Below, in pieces: positions 42,955 through 50,242 of a stretch of DNA of 64,000 nt. Source of the stretch: Parablautia sp. Marseille-Q6255 (GTDB taxonomy: Bacteria; Bacillota; Clostridia; Lachnospirales; Lachnospiraceae); contig NZ_CATNVD010000010.1 of NCBI RefSeq assembly GCF_951230155.1, positions 1 to 64,000 on the forward strand. The letters run 5' to 3'. The notes below the pieces were generated by a model. That model saw only the letters and a program-made list of their open reading frames with translations. It had not been told where the DNA came from and ran no database searches. Each line of letters starts with the position of its first letter. Within the stretch, counting starts at the first letter, position 1. A program made the translations under genes and the position numbers.

Positions 42955-43811
42955 TACCGTCTTCCTTCCTTATCTGGATATCGTTCAAGCAACTGCATGG
43001 CATTTGTCCAGTGTGCCATCGTCATACTCTCAAAAGCATTTAATTTGTAATGCCCGAGAATGGATGATTCGGACAGCCCCTTTTTCCGGATCGTCTCTTT
43101 AATAACATTTATTTTCATACTATCGATCAATGCTTTATTCACCTGCTCCATCATTTCAGCATTTGCCTGCTCGTCGTATATGCCCTGAGGCTGTGTATTG
43201 CCCTCTGAGCGGTTTTCCGGTCTCGGATCATTATTTCCCTTGCCCTCATTATTTTGACCGCCAGAGCTGTTATTATGGGCTTTATTAGATACCGAAAATT
43301 TATATACCATCCGATTCAGTCGGCTATTCCAGATTTCAAGCTCCGATATTCTACCGCTTGTGACTTTCATTTTTTTTACGATAAATTTATCGTAGCAGAC
43401 CTTTTTTCCGTTTTTTTCTGATATTTCACAGTCTCCGGAGTTTATCCATATGAACGGCGCTGTATATAGTTCCCTACCAATCCCGATATTAAAACAAGCC
43501 CGCTTAAAACTATCCGAAGCCTGTCCTTTCTCCTTTTCTGTGTATGATTCAGTTCCGACATCCTGTTTTGAGATCCACTGATTTTTCTGAGGATCCCACA
43601 CTGAAACGGTACAATAGAGACGATCACCGATCATCTGATGCTCGCGTTTCCAATTCAACACACCGACGGTTTCATCAAGAACGTTCTGATCGACTCTCGC
43701 ATCCTTATAAAGCAGCAGTGCCAACCCCTTATTACTGATTGTTGATATTCTGCATTCCACCTCATCCGGCTCTAATGCCCTGAATTTTAGCGATTTATCC
43801 GCACTACTCAT
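42954..43811 (-). CDS. Rad52/Sak-type single-strand annealing protein
   Basis: 285 residues. The core NWKREHQMIGDRLYCTVSV, then WISKQDVGTESYTEKEKGQA and SDSFKRACFNIGIGRELY is the conserved Rad52-fold annealase signature. A Gln/Asn/Gly-rich linker follows, with a helical C-terminus. It anneals homologous ssDNA; SSB and a DUF1351 protein are encoded on either side. Confidence 0.88.
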   Translation of the reverse strand: MSSADKSLKFRALEPDEVECRISTISNKGLALLLYKDARVDQNVLDETVGVLNWKREHQMIGDRLYCTVSVWDPQKNQWISKQDVGTESYTEKEKGQASDSFKRACFNIGIGRELYTAPFIWINSGDCEISEKNGKKVCYDKFIVKKMKVTSGRISELEIWNSRLNRMVYKFSVSNKAHNNSSGGQNNEGKGNNDPRPENRSEGNTQPQGIYDEQANAEMMEQVNKALIDSMKINVIKETIRKKGLSESSILGHYKLNAFESMTMAHWTNAMQLLERYPDKEGRR

Positions 43812-44731
43812 TCCATCACCTCATATTCCAGATTTGCCATGTCCAAAAACTCTCTCAACATACCTATATCATTCTCACCTATCTTCACCATTACGGTCAG
43901 GATCTTCTCTGGAGCAAACGGTTCCAGTGGTTCATGTATTTCCTCTGTGATATCAAATGCTAATACTTCTGATTTTTCATTAGTTTCTGGCCCCACCGTT
44001 TTTTCTTCTGCATTCTGCAATGCCGCTGTCTTTTCTTCCTGTTCTTTCTCCGCCCGTTCCTTTTCCAGACGCTCACGCTCCGCTTCCTGCCTTGCTCGTT
44101 CCATGAAGCGCTCTTTCTGTTTCTGCAGCTCGTTGATTTCCGCAATAGCATTCTGCAGACTGCCTGTTTCTTTCAATACACGAAGAGCATCTGCCTCAAA
44201 CTCTGATTTCATCGACTTTATCGTTGAAATAGATACCTTCATCTGATCAAAAATCAGCTCCATCTCCTCACGCACTTTTTTCGAGGAATAAGTGGCGTTT
44301 TCCCACTTTGGATTGTAGATTCTATCCAATGGAAGCCAGTCTGCGAGATTACCTTTCACAAAATCATAAGCGGCTTCTATCTCCTGACGTTTCATTTCCC
44401 TGCGCTGCTTCTCAAATTCATTGAGCTGATCATTGATGATTTTTACTGGTTCATCATAAAGTGCAATGATCTGATTCGCCCTTTTCTCAAACTCTTCGTA
44501 CGGAGCCATCCACTGTCTTTTGATAGATTTCCGTTCGTCATCAAGCGCTTTCTTTTCTTTCCGGATATCCGCCAGAAATCTTTTTCCGTCTTTTACACCG
44601 TCCTCCGTCACTACTACTGCGCTATACTCAGCTACTTTCTCACGGATCGAGATCTCTACAAGATCCAGATTATCATCGATCGTTCCTACATTTCCTTTCA
44701 CCTGTACAGGTACTAAATCTGACACGCTCAT
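43808..44731 (-). CDS. DUF1351-domain protein
   Basis: 307 residues, highly charged and coiled-coil rich (KEKKALDDERKSIKRQWMAP, then EFEKRANQIIALYDEPVK). This is the DUF1351 family that accompanies phage annealing proteins. A second coiled coil (QKQKERFMERARQEAERERL) precedes a small C-terminal alpha/beta part. It overlaps the annealing protein by 4 bp. Role unknown, probably in recombination. Confidence 0.88.
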   Translation of the reverse strand: MSVSDLVPVQVKGNVGTIDDNLDLVEISIREKVAEYSAVVVTEDGVKDGKRFLADIRKEKKALDDERKSIKRQWMAPYEEFEKRANQIIALYDEPVKIINDQLNEFEKQRREMKRQEIEAAYDFVKGNLADWLPLDRIYNPKWENATYSSKKVREEMELIFDQMKVSISTIKSMKSEFEADALRVLKETGSLQNAIAEINELQKQKERFMERARQEAERERLEKERAEKEQEEKTAALQNAEEKTVGPETNEKSEVLAFDITEEIHEPLEPFAPEKILTVMVKIGENDIGMLREFLDMANLEYEVME

Positions 44732-44940
44732 TCCTCCTCTATCATTTCCATGCTTTCTTCAAACAGCTCAAGCCATTCATCTGCGCACATATCGTCAAGG
44801 CACTCCTTACAGATACCGTCATAATGTTTATCGCCGACGCACATTCCTTTTCTGCACTTCCGACAATACAGTACCGGTTTAGGCTCTGATGTATTCGGGC
44901 ATCTCGGATGGCAGGGGCTCTGCAAACATAAACTGCACAT
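44728..44940 (-). CDS. Zinc-binding phage protein
   Basis: 70 residues with CSLCLQSPCHPRCP and CRKCRKGMCVGDKHYDGICK, eight cysteines in all plus a His, enough for two zinc sites. The C-terminus is acidic (DEWLELFEESMEMIEEE). It overlaps the DUF1351 gene by 4 bp. Function unknown, possibly DNA or protein binding. Confidence 0.74.
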   Translation of the reverse strand: MCSLCLQSPCHPRCPNTSEPKPVLYCRKCRKGMCVGDKHYDGICKECLDDMCADEWLELFEESMEMIEEE

Positions 44941-44946
44941 TTTCTA

Positions 44947-45360
44947 TCATCCTTCCAAAATTTTTTTCAGTTTCGGATACAGCCGATTGAACTGGTCATC
45001 TGACATACCGCAAAAATCTATTCCGTCTCCAGTATAAACTTCACCGATAATCAAAATATTTCCGACAATCGGGCATCCATGAATATCTGTCATATATAAG
45101 TAGGATCCCGTAGGATTTACCGGCAACTTATGAAGCAATCCTTCTTCATCGATCAGCATACTGACACACTCTCCCGGAGCAGATGTTACCCGATTTGAAG
45201 CACCTAGAACCCCATACAGCCGTCTCGCCATCACGTGCTCAAGATATTCGCATTCCGGTCCGATATGATTGCGCAAAATCTTGTTCTGCTCGCTTCGGTT
45301 ACCCTCTGGAAAATCCAGAACAAAAATTTCATTCTGAGTTGTAATTTTTATCATTTTCAT
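44947..45360 (-). CDS. DUF3846-domain protein
   Basis: 137 residues from ATG 45360, eight bases after GAGGA. The motifs VMARRLYGVLGA, ASNRVTSAPGECVSMLIDEE and the closing HGCPIVGNILIIGE are those of DUF3846, common in plasmids and phages and without known role. The upstream 110 bp contain a segment exactly complementary to its ribosome binding site. Confidence 0.8.
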   Translation of the reverse strand: MKMIKITTQNEIFVLDFPEGNRSEQNKILRNHIGPECEYLEHVMARRLYGVLGASNRVTSAPGECVSMLIDEEGLLHKLPVNPTGSYLYMTDIHGCPIVGNILIIGEVYTGDGIDFCGMSDDQFNRLYPKLKKILEG

Positions 45361-45362
45361 AT

Positions 45363-45507
45363 TTGCATTCCTCGCTTTCTTGTGTTAGAATGACGGTGAC
45401 TTTAAAAAACCAAGGGCTTCAAACCTGTTTTTTTAAGTTCTGACATTGGTCTTGGACAGGAATGCAAGTGCCGTCTACACTCTGCTTTCCATTTGATATC
45501 CAAGACC
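45363..45507 (-). promoter_or_regulatory. Competing complementary segments over the DUF3846 ribosome binding site
   Basis: On the transcript the order is: segment 1 (45507-45499, GGTCTTGGA), segment 2 (45467-45448, TTGCATTCCTG then TCCAAGACC) and segment 3 (45372-45363, AGGAATGCAA). Segment 2 can pair fully with 1 (9 bp) or with 3 (10 bp). Segment 3 contains the ribosome binding site of the DUF3846 gene. The two pairings use adjacent parts of segment 2, so translation of the small frame upstream could alter which one forms. Confidence 0.5.
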
Positions 45508-45521
45508 TTTTTAATTTTCAT
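45402..45521 (-). CDS. Possible 39-residue basic leader/small protein
   Basis: ATG 45521 starts a 39-codon frame (MKIKKVLDIKWKAECRRHLH...). AGGAGGTG immediately precedes the ATG, a short spacing. It overlaps the end of the membrane-protein gene and runs through segments 1 and 2 of the complementary set. It could be a true small protein or a regulatory leader. Confidence 0.4.
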   Translation of the reverse strand: MKIKKVLDIKWKAECRRHLHSCPRPMSELKKTGLKPLVF

Positions 45522-45831
45522 CACCTCCTATAAGCCAATCCAGAAATAAATAAGTTCCAATTCCGACGATTCCTGTAAATAGGAACTCTGATCCGATAGC
45601 ATAGCTTCCTCTTTTCAGATACAGTCTCTGCGAGATCGTAAGATAGAGAATAATTGTTACAAGAACTGGAAGAGTGTACTTCGCAATTCTTGCAATCATA
45701 AGAATCCTTTTTCTCATCTTTTCTCTTTTTTTACGGAGATAGTATTTCTCATACTCCGCTTCATTGAATTCACGCACGAGAGACAGATACACCTTTGTCT
45801 TTGAGTCCTCTGCAATAAACTTATAGTCCAT
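45511..45831 (-). CDS. Small membrane protein of unknown function
   Basis: 106 residues. A charged N-terminal helix (EAEYEKYYLRKKREKMRKR) leads to two hydrophobic segments at about 50-67 (YTLPVLVTIILYLTISQ) and 82-101 (EFLFTGIVGIGTYLFLDWLI). It may be a phage inner-membrane protein such as a superinfection-exclusion factor, but no family is recognised. Confidence 0.65.
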   Translation of the reverse strand: MDYKFIAEDSKTKVYLSLVREFNEAEYEKYYLRKKREKMRKRILMIARIAKYTLPVLVTIILYLTISQRLYLKRGSYAIGSEFLFTGIVGIGTYLFLDWLIGGDEN

Positions 45832-45994
45832 GTTTCTCCTCTCTTTCCATCAGAATCAGCTCTTTTGCGATTACACTCTGCAATGCCATTCTGTCCATCT
45901 CATGCCAGCTTATTGGAAGTGGACTGTTATCCAAAGCATTAAGAATCCGTTCACCGGCTCGGTGATATTTTTCTAAATCTTTTGCCGTAAGCAT
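45821..45994 (-). CDS. Small phage protein, 57 residues
   Basis: ATG 45994 follows AGGAGG at five bases. The product (MLTAKDLEKYHRAGERILNA...) is helical and ends MEREEKHGL. Its stop overlaps the start of the membrane-protein gene by 11 bp. The strong start and tight packing support it as real. Function is unknown. Confidence 0.68.
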   Translation of the reverse strand: MLTAKDLEKYHRAGERILNALDNSPLPISWHEMDRMALQSVIAKELILMEREEKHGL

Positions 45995-46003
45995 TTTTAC
46001 CTC

Positions 46004-46174
46004 CTACACCGCCAACCGAAGCTGACCGTTCCTTTCTTCTTTTATCATTTTCATGATGCGCTGCTCCGCTTTCTCTTTTTCCTGCCGCCGGATCACATCT
46101 TCATCATGGCAGGTACACTGTTCTCCCGGATCAAGATGTGCGCCGCAGTCCGGACAGGTTCTGTAAAAAGCCAA
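46004..46174 (-). CDS. Small zinc-ribbon phage protein, UUG start
   Basis: 56 residues from TTG 46174, about ten bases after AAGGAG. The N-terminal CPDCGAHLDPGEQCTCHDE is a zinc ribbon or knuckle; the rest is a basic/acidic helix (IRRQEKEKAEQRIMKMIKEE). The start overlaps the end of the excisionase-like gene region closely. Confidence 0.6.
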   Translation of the reverse strand: MAFYRTCPDCGAHLDPGEQCTCHDEDVIRRQEKEKAEQRIMKMIKEERNGQLRLAV

Positions 46175-46190
46175 ATCACTTCATCTCCTT

Positions 46191-46406
46191 TCAGTCAATC
46201 ATGTACATCTGGTTAAATACTTTCTTTGGGATTTTCCCAGTTGGATACCCTTTTGCAAGCTTTCCATCTGCTATCAGATCTGATCTCAGAGAACGGATCA
46301 TTCGATATGCCGTATCTCTTGATACACCCATGAGTACCCTTACCTCTGCTGCGGTATAATAAGAACGTTCCGCCGCTGTAAGCTTTTTAATAATTCCTTC
46401 TGCCAT
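46191..46406 (-). CDS. Excisionase/MerR-like HTH protein
   Basis: 71 residues from MAEGIIKKLTAAERSYYTAA, with GAGGTG six bases upstream. YYTAAEVRVLMGVSRDTAYR is a helix-turn-helix of the excisionase or winged type, and KGYPTGKIPKKVFNQMY fits the wing. It lies near the start of the early operon and may direct excision or early control. Confidence 0.72.
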   Translation of the reverse strand: MAEGIIKKLTAAERSYYTAAEVRVLMGVSRDTAYRMIRSLRSDLIADGKLAKGYPTGKIPKKVFNQMYMID

Positions 46407-46416
46407 AACCAGCACC

Positions 46417-46893
46417 TCATTCCAAATTTCTTGCAATCCAGTTTTTCAGGTTCTGAGTGAGTTCGTTCACCTCATCTAAAGTCTTGATTATCTTTTCAAG
46501 ATCGGGCTTTTCCTCGTCACTGATGATGCCGTCAGTCGTAATATCCAAAAGTGTCTCTTTCGCTTCATTGATTTTTCTGAGTGACGATACCATTCTCAAA
46601 CTGATGCGATCCAGCCCCTCGTTCTCAATCTTCGGCATATTCTTTCCAAGCGGACACATCTCCCGGCAATAGTTGCCTTTTAGCTCCGGAGCCTTGTAAC
46701 AATCTGCCATCAGAAGCACCTCTTCCTGATATGGTATTGTGCTTCCCAACTCAATTCTCGCGAGCCTTGTACGGTCTACTCCGAGCTCCTCTGCGGCGCC
46801 TTCTCTACTGCTGAGCCGTTCGTTGAACTTTGCAGCAGCATAGCGTGCCTGACAGAACATATTGTCAGCTGCTTTCGTAGCAATTTTCGACAT
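46417..46893 (-). CDS. HTH transcriptional regulator (early operon)
   Basis: 158 residues. The helix-turn-helix is LSSREGAAEELGVDRTRLAR, followed by IELGSTIPYQEEVLLMADCY. A CREMCPLGKNMP motif follows, conserved in this phage regulator group. The C-terminal half is a coiled coil (DLEKIIKTLDEVNELTQNL). It is the second or third gene after the early promoter and probably modulates early transcription. Confidence 0.78.
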   Translation of the reverse strand: MSKIATKAADNMFCQARYAAAKFNERLSSREGAAEELGVDRTRLARIELGSTIPYQEEVLLMADCYKAPELKGNYCREMCPLGKNMPKIENEGLDRISLRMVSSLRKINEAKETLLDITTDGIISDEEKPDLEKIIKTLDEVNELTQNLKNWIARNLE

Positions 46894-46925
46894 TTTTCTC
46901 TCCTTCTATTAACGGTATAATTGAT

Positions 46926-47129
46926 TCATGCACAAGTATATGGAACTGTAATGTGCAAGTATTTGCTGATGGCTTCGGCGACATCCGGATGGTTTATTCT
47001 TCCGTTAACTACACCGGATACATAGGCCCGACTGTAACCGACCTCAGATACAAGATCGTTCATCGTCATATCCTGATCGATCATTGCTTTTTTGGTTTCT
47101 CTGCACCATTCGCTGAGTAAGCGTTTCAC
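46926..47129 (-). CDS. Cro-like HTH repressor
   Basis: 67 residues from GTG 47129, after GAGAGGAG. The segment MTMNDLVSEVGYSRAYVSGV and NGRINHPDVAEAISKYL is a full XRE-type helix-turn-helix. It is the first full-size gene of the early operon and is divergent from the repressor, the Cro position. Confidence 0.8.
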   Translation of the reverse strand: MKRLLSEWCRETKKAMIDQDMTMNDLVSEVGYSRAYVSGVVNGRINHPDVAEAISKYLHITVPYTCA

Positions 47130-47210
47130 AAGACCACTCCTCTCTATAATTTGTGTTTACATTTGTTGAAAAATCTTTTAAAATATAGATACCGCTCCAC
47201 TTTTAGGAGC

Positions 47211-47297
47211 CTATATGATGAGCGATACAAAATTTGACGAAATTCTGTCAATCAGTAGCTTCCGCCTTTTATAGATTGACTCATTTTCGTTTTTCAT
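47211..47297 (-). CDS. Possible 28-residue first peptide of the early operon
   Basis: ATG 47297 follows AAAGGAGAGC at the right distance. The product (MKNENESIYKRRKLLIDRIS...) is basic in the middle and ends in VSLII. It is the first frame after the early promoter. The quality of its start supports translation; the peptide may serve as a leader. Confidence 0.45.
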   Translation of the reverse strand: MKNENESIYKRRKLLIDRISSNFVSLII

Positions 47298-47343
47298 GTG
47301 CTCTCCTTTCTGTGGCGTAATCAGCGGTTGCCGCCGCTGTATA

Positions 47344-47369
47344 ACTTGTTGTATCTACACTTGTATAAT
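47344..47369 (+). promoter_or_regulatory. Operator-like repeats and candidate repressor promoter
   Basis: TGTATCTACA (47350-47359) and TACACTTGTA (47356-47365) are overlapping inverted repeats. A + strand TATAAT stands at 47364-47369 and overlaps the -10 box of the divergent early promoter. Repressor or Cro bound here would block both promoters. No clear -35 element is visible on the + strand. Confidence 0.5.
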
Positions 47370-47393
47370 AATACCGCAAACGCTGAATGTCAA
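47365..47393 (-). promoter_or_regulatory. Early lytic promoter
   Basis: Consensus TTGACA (47393-47388), a 17-nt spacer and TATTAT (47370-47365) on the minus strand. It faces the Cro-like gene and the early operon and is back to back with the repressor gene. GCTGAA at 47382-47387 and TTCAGC at 47402-47407 form an inverted repeat around its -35 end. Confidence 0.85.
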
Positions 47394-47432
47394 TATATTT
47401 TTTCAGCATTTGCATGATTTTTGGTGGACGTT

Positions 47433-48140
47433 ATGAATGAATTCGTTAATAATGTAACAGATTTATTAAAATCAAAAAAAATAAGTAAAAATAAGCTTTT
47501 AACAGATTTACATTTAAGTAAGAACTCTTTTGTTGACTGGAATAAGAGAGGTACTATTCCTAGCGCTTCTGTCGTTTCAGCAATCGCTGAATATCTAGGA
47601 ACTACAGTTTCTACACTACTTGGAACTCCTGAAGACGAAGATGTGCTGACAACATTTTCGGAAAAATTTGCGTATCAGCTGACTGTCAACAATACTTCTA
47701 TCTCTGATCTTGCACAATTTCTTGGGGTAGAAGACAATACTATAGCTGGTTGGATGTCCGGTTTGGATTCCACTTATGTAAACTACTACGAGCAGTTATC
47801 AGATTATTTTAATATTCTTCCTGAATATTGGGTTATACCAGGTGCCATTTCTCCAGGTCTTAGATTGAATATTGAAGAATACCTACTAGTATTACTGTAT
47901 CGCGACTATAGAGATCAAAATGTATTGCAGGAGGATTTATATGGATCTTTATCACATTTTTTTCCCGGTATCGTATGTGGTTTTGAAACAATAGATAGGA
48001 AAGCAGACTCTGAATGGTTATCATTGATCCACAAACTTCCGCGAGATGCACAGATAGAGTTTCGCGGTGAAATAAAAGGATACTTAAAACGCTATGAGCA
48101 GGAATCCGTTGCAGCAGAACGGCTCAAGCAGGCAAAATAA
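47433..48140 (+). CDS. Phage repressor-type regulator with two HTH-like regions
   Basis: 235 residues from ATG 47433, with GGTGG upstream. The N-terminal XRE domain is KKISKNKLLTDLHLSKNSFV then DWNKRGTIPSASVVSAIAEY. A second XRE-like unit follows (NTSISDLAQFLGVEDNTIAG). The C-terminal 100 residues are helical, without a peptidase S24 Ser/Lys dyad, so RecA-driven self-cleavage is unlikely. Its divergence from the early operon marks it as the lysogeny repressor. Confidence 0.8.
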   Translation: MNEFVNNVTDLLKSKKISKNKLLTDLHLSKNSFVDWNKRGTIPSASVVSAIAEYLGTTVSTLLGTPEDEDVLTTFSEKFAYQLTVNNTSISDLAQFLGVEDNTIAGWMSGLDSTYVNYYEQLSDYFNILPEYWVIPGAISPGLRLNIEEYLLVLLYRDYRDQNVLQEDLYGSLSHFFPGIVCGFETIDRKADSEWLSLIHKLPRDAQIEFRGEIKGYLKRYEQESVAAERLKQAK

Positions 48141-48181
48141 TAGGCTTCGAGTGGTACCGAAGCCGGAAAGGGAAATGAGTT

Positions 48182-49312
48182 ATGAAAAAGAATTTTGCAC
48201 TTTTACCTCTATGTTTTGCTTTTTCACTTCCTTTCAATGTACTGGCAAGCAATGCGAATAGTGAACTTTCTTATGTTGACGAGCAATCATTAACTATTTC
48301 TTTTGATTATGGGAATCGTACAGGCGTTTATTCAGGCGGATTAAAAAACGGTGTCCCAGATGGCATCGGTATGTTCACAACTTCTAATGATGATGGACAA
48401 AACTGGAAATATATCGGTGAATGGGAAGATGGACACTTTAATGGTATCGGAACTACTATATTCGATATAGGACAAGTATCTGTAGCTACATATGTGAATG
48501 ACTATATGAATGGAAAAGGTTTAATGGTGCAATCAGATTCAACCACATATACTGGAGAGTTTAAGAATGGACTACGAGACGGCATCGGAACTCTATACTG
48601 GGCAAATGGAATAAAATATGAAGGAACATTTGCTGATAATTATATCAATGGAACCGGAACGATATACTATCTGGCATCCGGAGCATATATCGAAGGAACA
48701 TTTACTGAAAATATAGAAACTGGATTTGTTGACGGAAGTGGTACATATTTTTTCGGTAATGAATCTTCCCCATGCACGATTACAAATGGCGAATTACAGG
48801 TAGACGATTTTGCACAAGACGGTAGTGCTATTACTTCGAATAATACTCTTGATAAAACAGAAATTTCTGCATCTGAAAATTTATCTATCGAAGCTTATGA
48901 TGTGAATCAATTTCCACCAAACACTCACATAAAAGAAATCTTTGATATATTCGGAGAGCCAACATATACTCAAGAATCATCACTCTTTAATACTTATGAA
49001 TTTGAACCTGAAGAAAATATGATTCCTTGTTATGGACTAAATAATTTATTATTTACTTTCTATACTAATACAGACGGATATATTGAAAGTTATTCACTAT
49101 GCGGAAGGTGTGAATTAGATTTAAGCACTGGAATATACAACAATATTATAGAAGACTTATCTTCAAAATACGGTGATGGACATCCGATAAAAACAACTTT
49201 TGGAATGCCTAAAACAGAATGGGATACTCCTACTGCTGCTTATGAAAAAATATCTCTAATGAAAGATTCTTATAAATATACTAGTATCTCTATTTCTTTT
49301 TACAACGAGTAA
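48182..49312 (+). CDS. Secreted MORN-repeat protein, probable lysogenic conversion gene
   Basis: 376 residues. A signal peptide (KKNFALLPLCFAFSLPFNVL, then ASNA) opens the protein. Residues about 45-190 hold five to six MORN-like units (YIGEWEDGHFNGIGTTIF, YTGEFKNGLRDGIGTLYW, YEGTFADNYINGTGTIYY). The C-terminal 150 residues (HIKEIFDIFGEPTYTQES) form another small domain. MORN repeats bind lipids or proteins in other systems. It lies in the repressor-side operon, transcribed in the lysogen, and is lower in GC than its neighbours, which fits an acquired gene affecting the host surface. Its function is unknown. Confidence 0.78.
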   Translation: MKKNFALLPLCFAFSLPFNVLASNANSELSYVDEQSLTISFDYGNRTGVYSGGLKNGVPDGIGMFTTSNDDGQNWKYIGEWEDGHFNGIGTTIFDIGQVSVATYVNDYMNGKGLMVQSDSTTYTGEFKNGLRDGIGTLYWANGIKYEGTFADNYINGTGTIYYLASGAYIEGTFTENIETGFVDGSGTYFFGNESSPCTITNGELQVDDFAQDGSAITSNNTLDKTEISASENLSIEAYDVNQFPPNTHIKEIFDIFGEPTYTQESSLFNTYEFEPEENMIPCYGLNNLLFTFYTNTDGYIESYSLCGRCELDLSTGIYNNIIEDLSSKYGDGHPIKTTFGMPKTEWDTPTAAYEKISLMKDSYKYTSISISFYNE

Positions 49313-49382
49313 TAACAGAGTAGATAGGAAATTATAAAAATACAGATTAGAATTTCCTGATTTTGTAGAAAGAGGCTTGATT

Positions 49383-49934
49383 ATGACTGTGGGGAAACGC
49401 ATTAAACTTCTCAGAAATGAGGCAGGTATGCTTCAGTCCGAACTTGGAAAAGCAACTGGGTTTTCTGCCCAGATAATATCGAATATCGAAAGAGGATATA
49501 CGCAGCCATCAACTGCACTGGTGAACCGCTGTGCTGCATTCTTTGGGGTTCCGGCGGATTACATTCTTGGCAGGACCGCTTCCAGATACTCTGCTACCGA
49601 TCCGGCTGAGACTTCCGAAGTTCCCACGAAAATCAAATCCCGCATGGCTCAGTTGCAGATGAGCCTTCCTGATCTGATTGGGCGCTCAAACCTTACAGAT
49701 GAAACTTGCTGTGAAATACTTGCCGGAAAGATCATGCCAGGTATTGATACCGCTGCAAGCCTCTCTAAAGCCCTTGACACCTCTATTGATTACCTTACAG
49801 GTAATTCCGAATATAGCTGTGCTATTGCCTCAGAAGACGAGCAGGACATCATCCTGCGCTATCGCCAGCTCTCAAAGAAGGGGAAACGTATCTTCTTGGG
49901 AATGATGGAGGAAATGGAAGAAAAAACAGAATAG
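49383..49934 (+). CDS. XRE-family regulator with two HTH units
   Basis: 183 residues from ATG 49383; AGAGG lies seven bases upstream. First HTH: IKLLRNEAGMLQSELGKATG then SAQIISNIERGYTQPSTA. A second unit appears at MSLPDLIGRSNLTDETCCEI. The end is acidic (MMEEMEEKTE). It may regulate lysogeny functions or the adjacent toxin and integrase. Confidence 0.8.
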   Translation: MTVGKRIKLLRNEAGMLQSELGKATGFSAQIISNIERGYTQPSTALVNRCAAFFGVPADYILGRTASRYSATDPAETSEVPTKIKSRMAQLQMSLPDLIGRSNLTDETCCEILAGKIMPGIDTAASLSKALDTSIDYLTGNSEYSCAIASEDEQDIILRYRQLSKKGKRIFLGMMEEMEEKTE

Positions 49935-50006
49935 TATATTTAATCGGGGAACCGTTGGGGTGTTATGTCAGCCGCCGGACGCTATTGCGAAAGGAGGCTG
50001 GTGCTG

Positions 50007-50093
50007 ATGGTTACATATAGCGATCTGTTTGCTTTTGTAATTATGCTTTGTGCGGTCATAACTCTTGTTGTTAATATCATGCATAAAAAATAG
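50007..50093 (+). CDS. Type I toxin peptide (TxpA/putative holin-like toxin family)
   Basis: 28 residues (MVTYSDLFAFVIMLCAVITL...), with AGGAGG ten bases upstream. A single hydrophobic span is followed by a short basic tail (MHKK). MVTYSDL is the typical start of small holin-like type I toxins of Firmicutes. Its stop lies inside a strong two-way terminator, and a consensus promoter on the other strand points toward it, as needed for an antisense RNA antitoxin. Confidence 0.82.
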   Translation: MVTYSDLFAFVIMLCAVITLVVNIMHKK

Positions 50094-50128
50094 CGCCCCT
50101 GCTCTGCAAAAGTAAGGCGCTATTTTTT
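50085..50128. terminator. Bidirectional terminator of the toxin mRNA and its antisense RNA
   Basis: A 13-bp stem (50085-50097 with 50116-50128) with six A and six T at its ends, so each strand reads hairpin plus T run. The 18-nt loop may be the first contact for sense-antisense pairing. Confidence 0.85.
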
Positions 50129-50180
50129 GCTTTAACTGATGCCGGCGGTCAGGTGTACGCTGACCAACGGTTCTCTTGTT
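50085..50180 (-). ncRNA. Predicted antisense RNA antitoxin
   Basis: A consensus minus-strand promoter (50215-50187) should start an RNA near 50180 directed at the toxin gene. It would end at the two-way terminator, giving about 95 nt that overlap the toxin mRNA 3' end by about 44 nt, as in convergent TxpA/RatA-like pairs. No protein is encoded in this stretch on the minus strand. Confidence 0.6.
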
Positions 50181-50186
50181 AAGTAT

Positions 50187-50215
50187 ATTATACGAAGGTT
50201 TGAAATATTTGTCAA
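50187..50215 (-). promoter_or_regulatory. Consensus promoter for the antisense RNA
   Basis: TTGACA (50215-50210), 17-nt spacer and TATAAT (50192-50187) on the minus strand, an exact match to the housekeeping consensus. It lies just upstream of the integrase start and points away from it. Confidence 0.85.
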
Positions 50216-50242
50216 ACACAATCTTGAATCATGGAGGTTATG

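Noticed and set aside
48143-48164. 7-bp hairpin between repressor and MORN genes
   Set aside because: There is no T run and it lies just before a ribosome binding site; a processing or stability element is possible, but nothing supports a call.
49326-49358. 8-bp inverted repeat after the MORN gene
   Set aside because: The stem is A/T-rich with a 17-nt loop and only a poor T run; it could be a weak terminator but is not strong enough to list.
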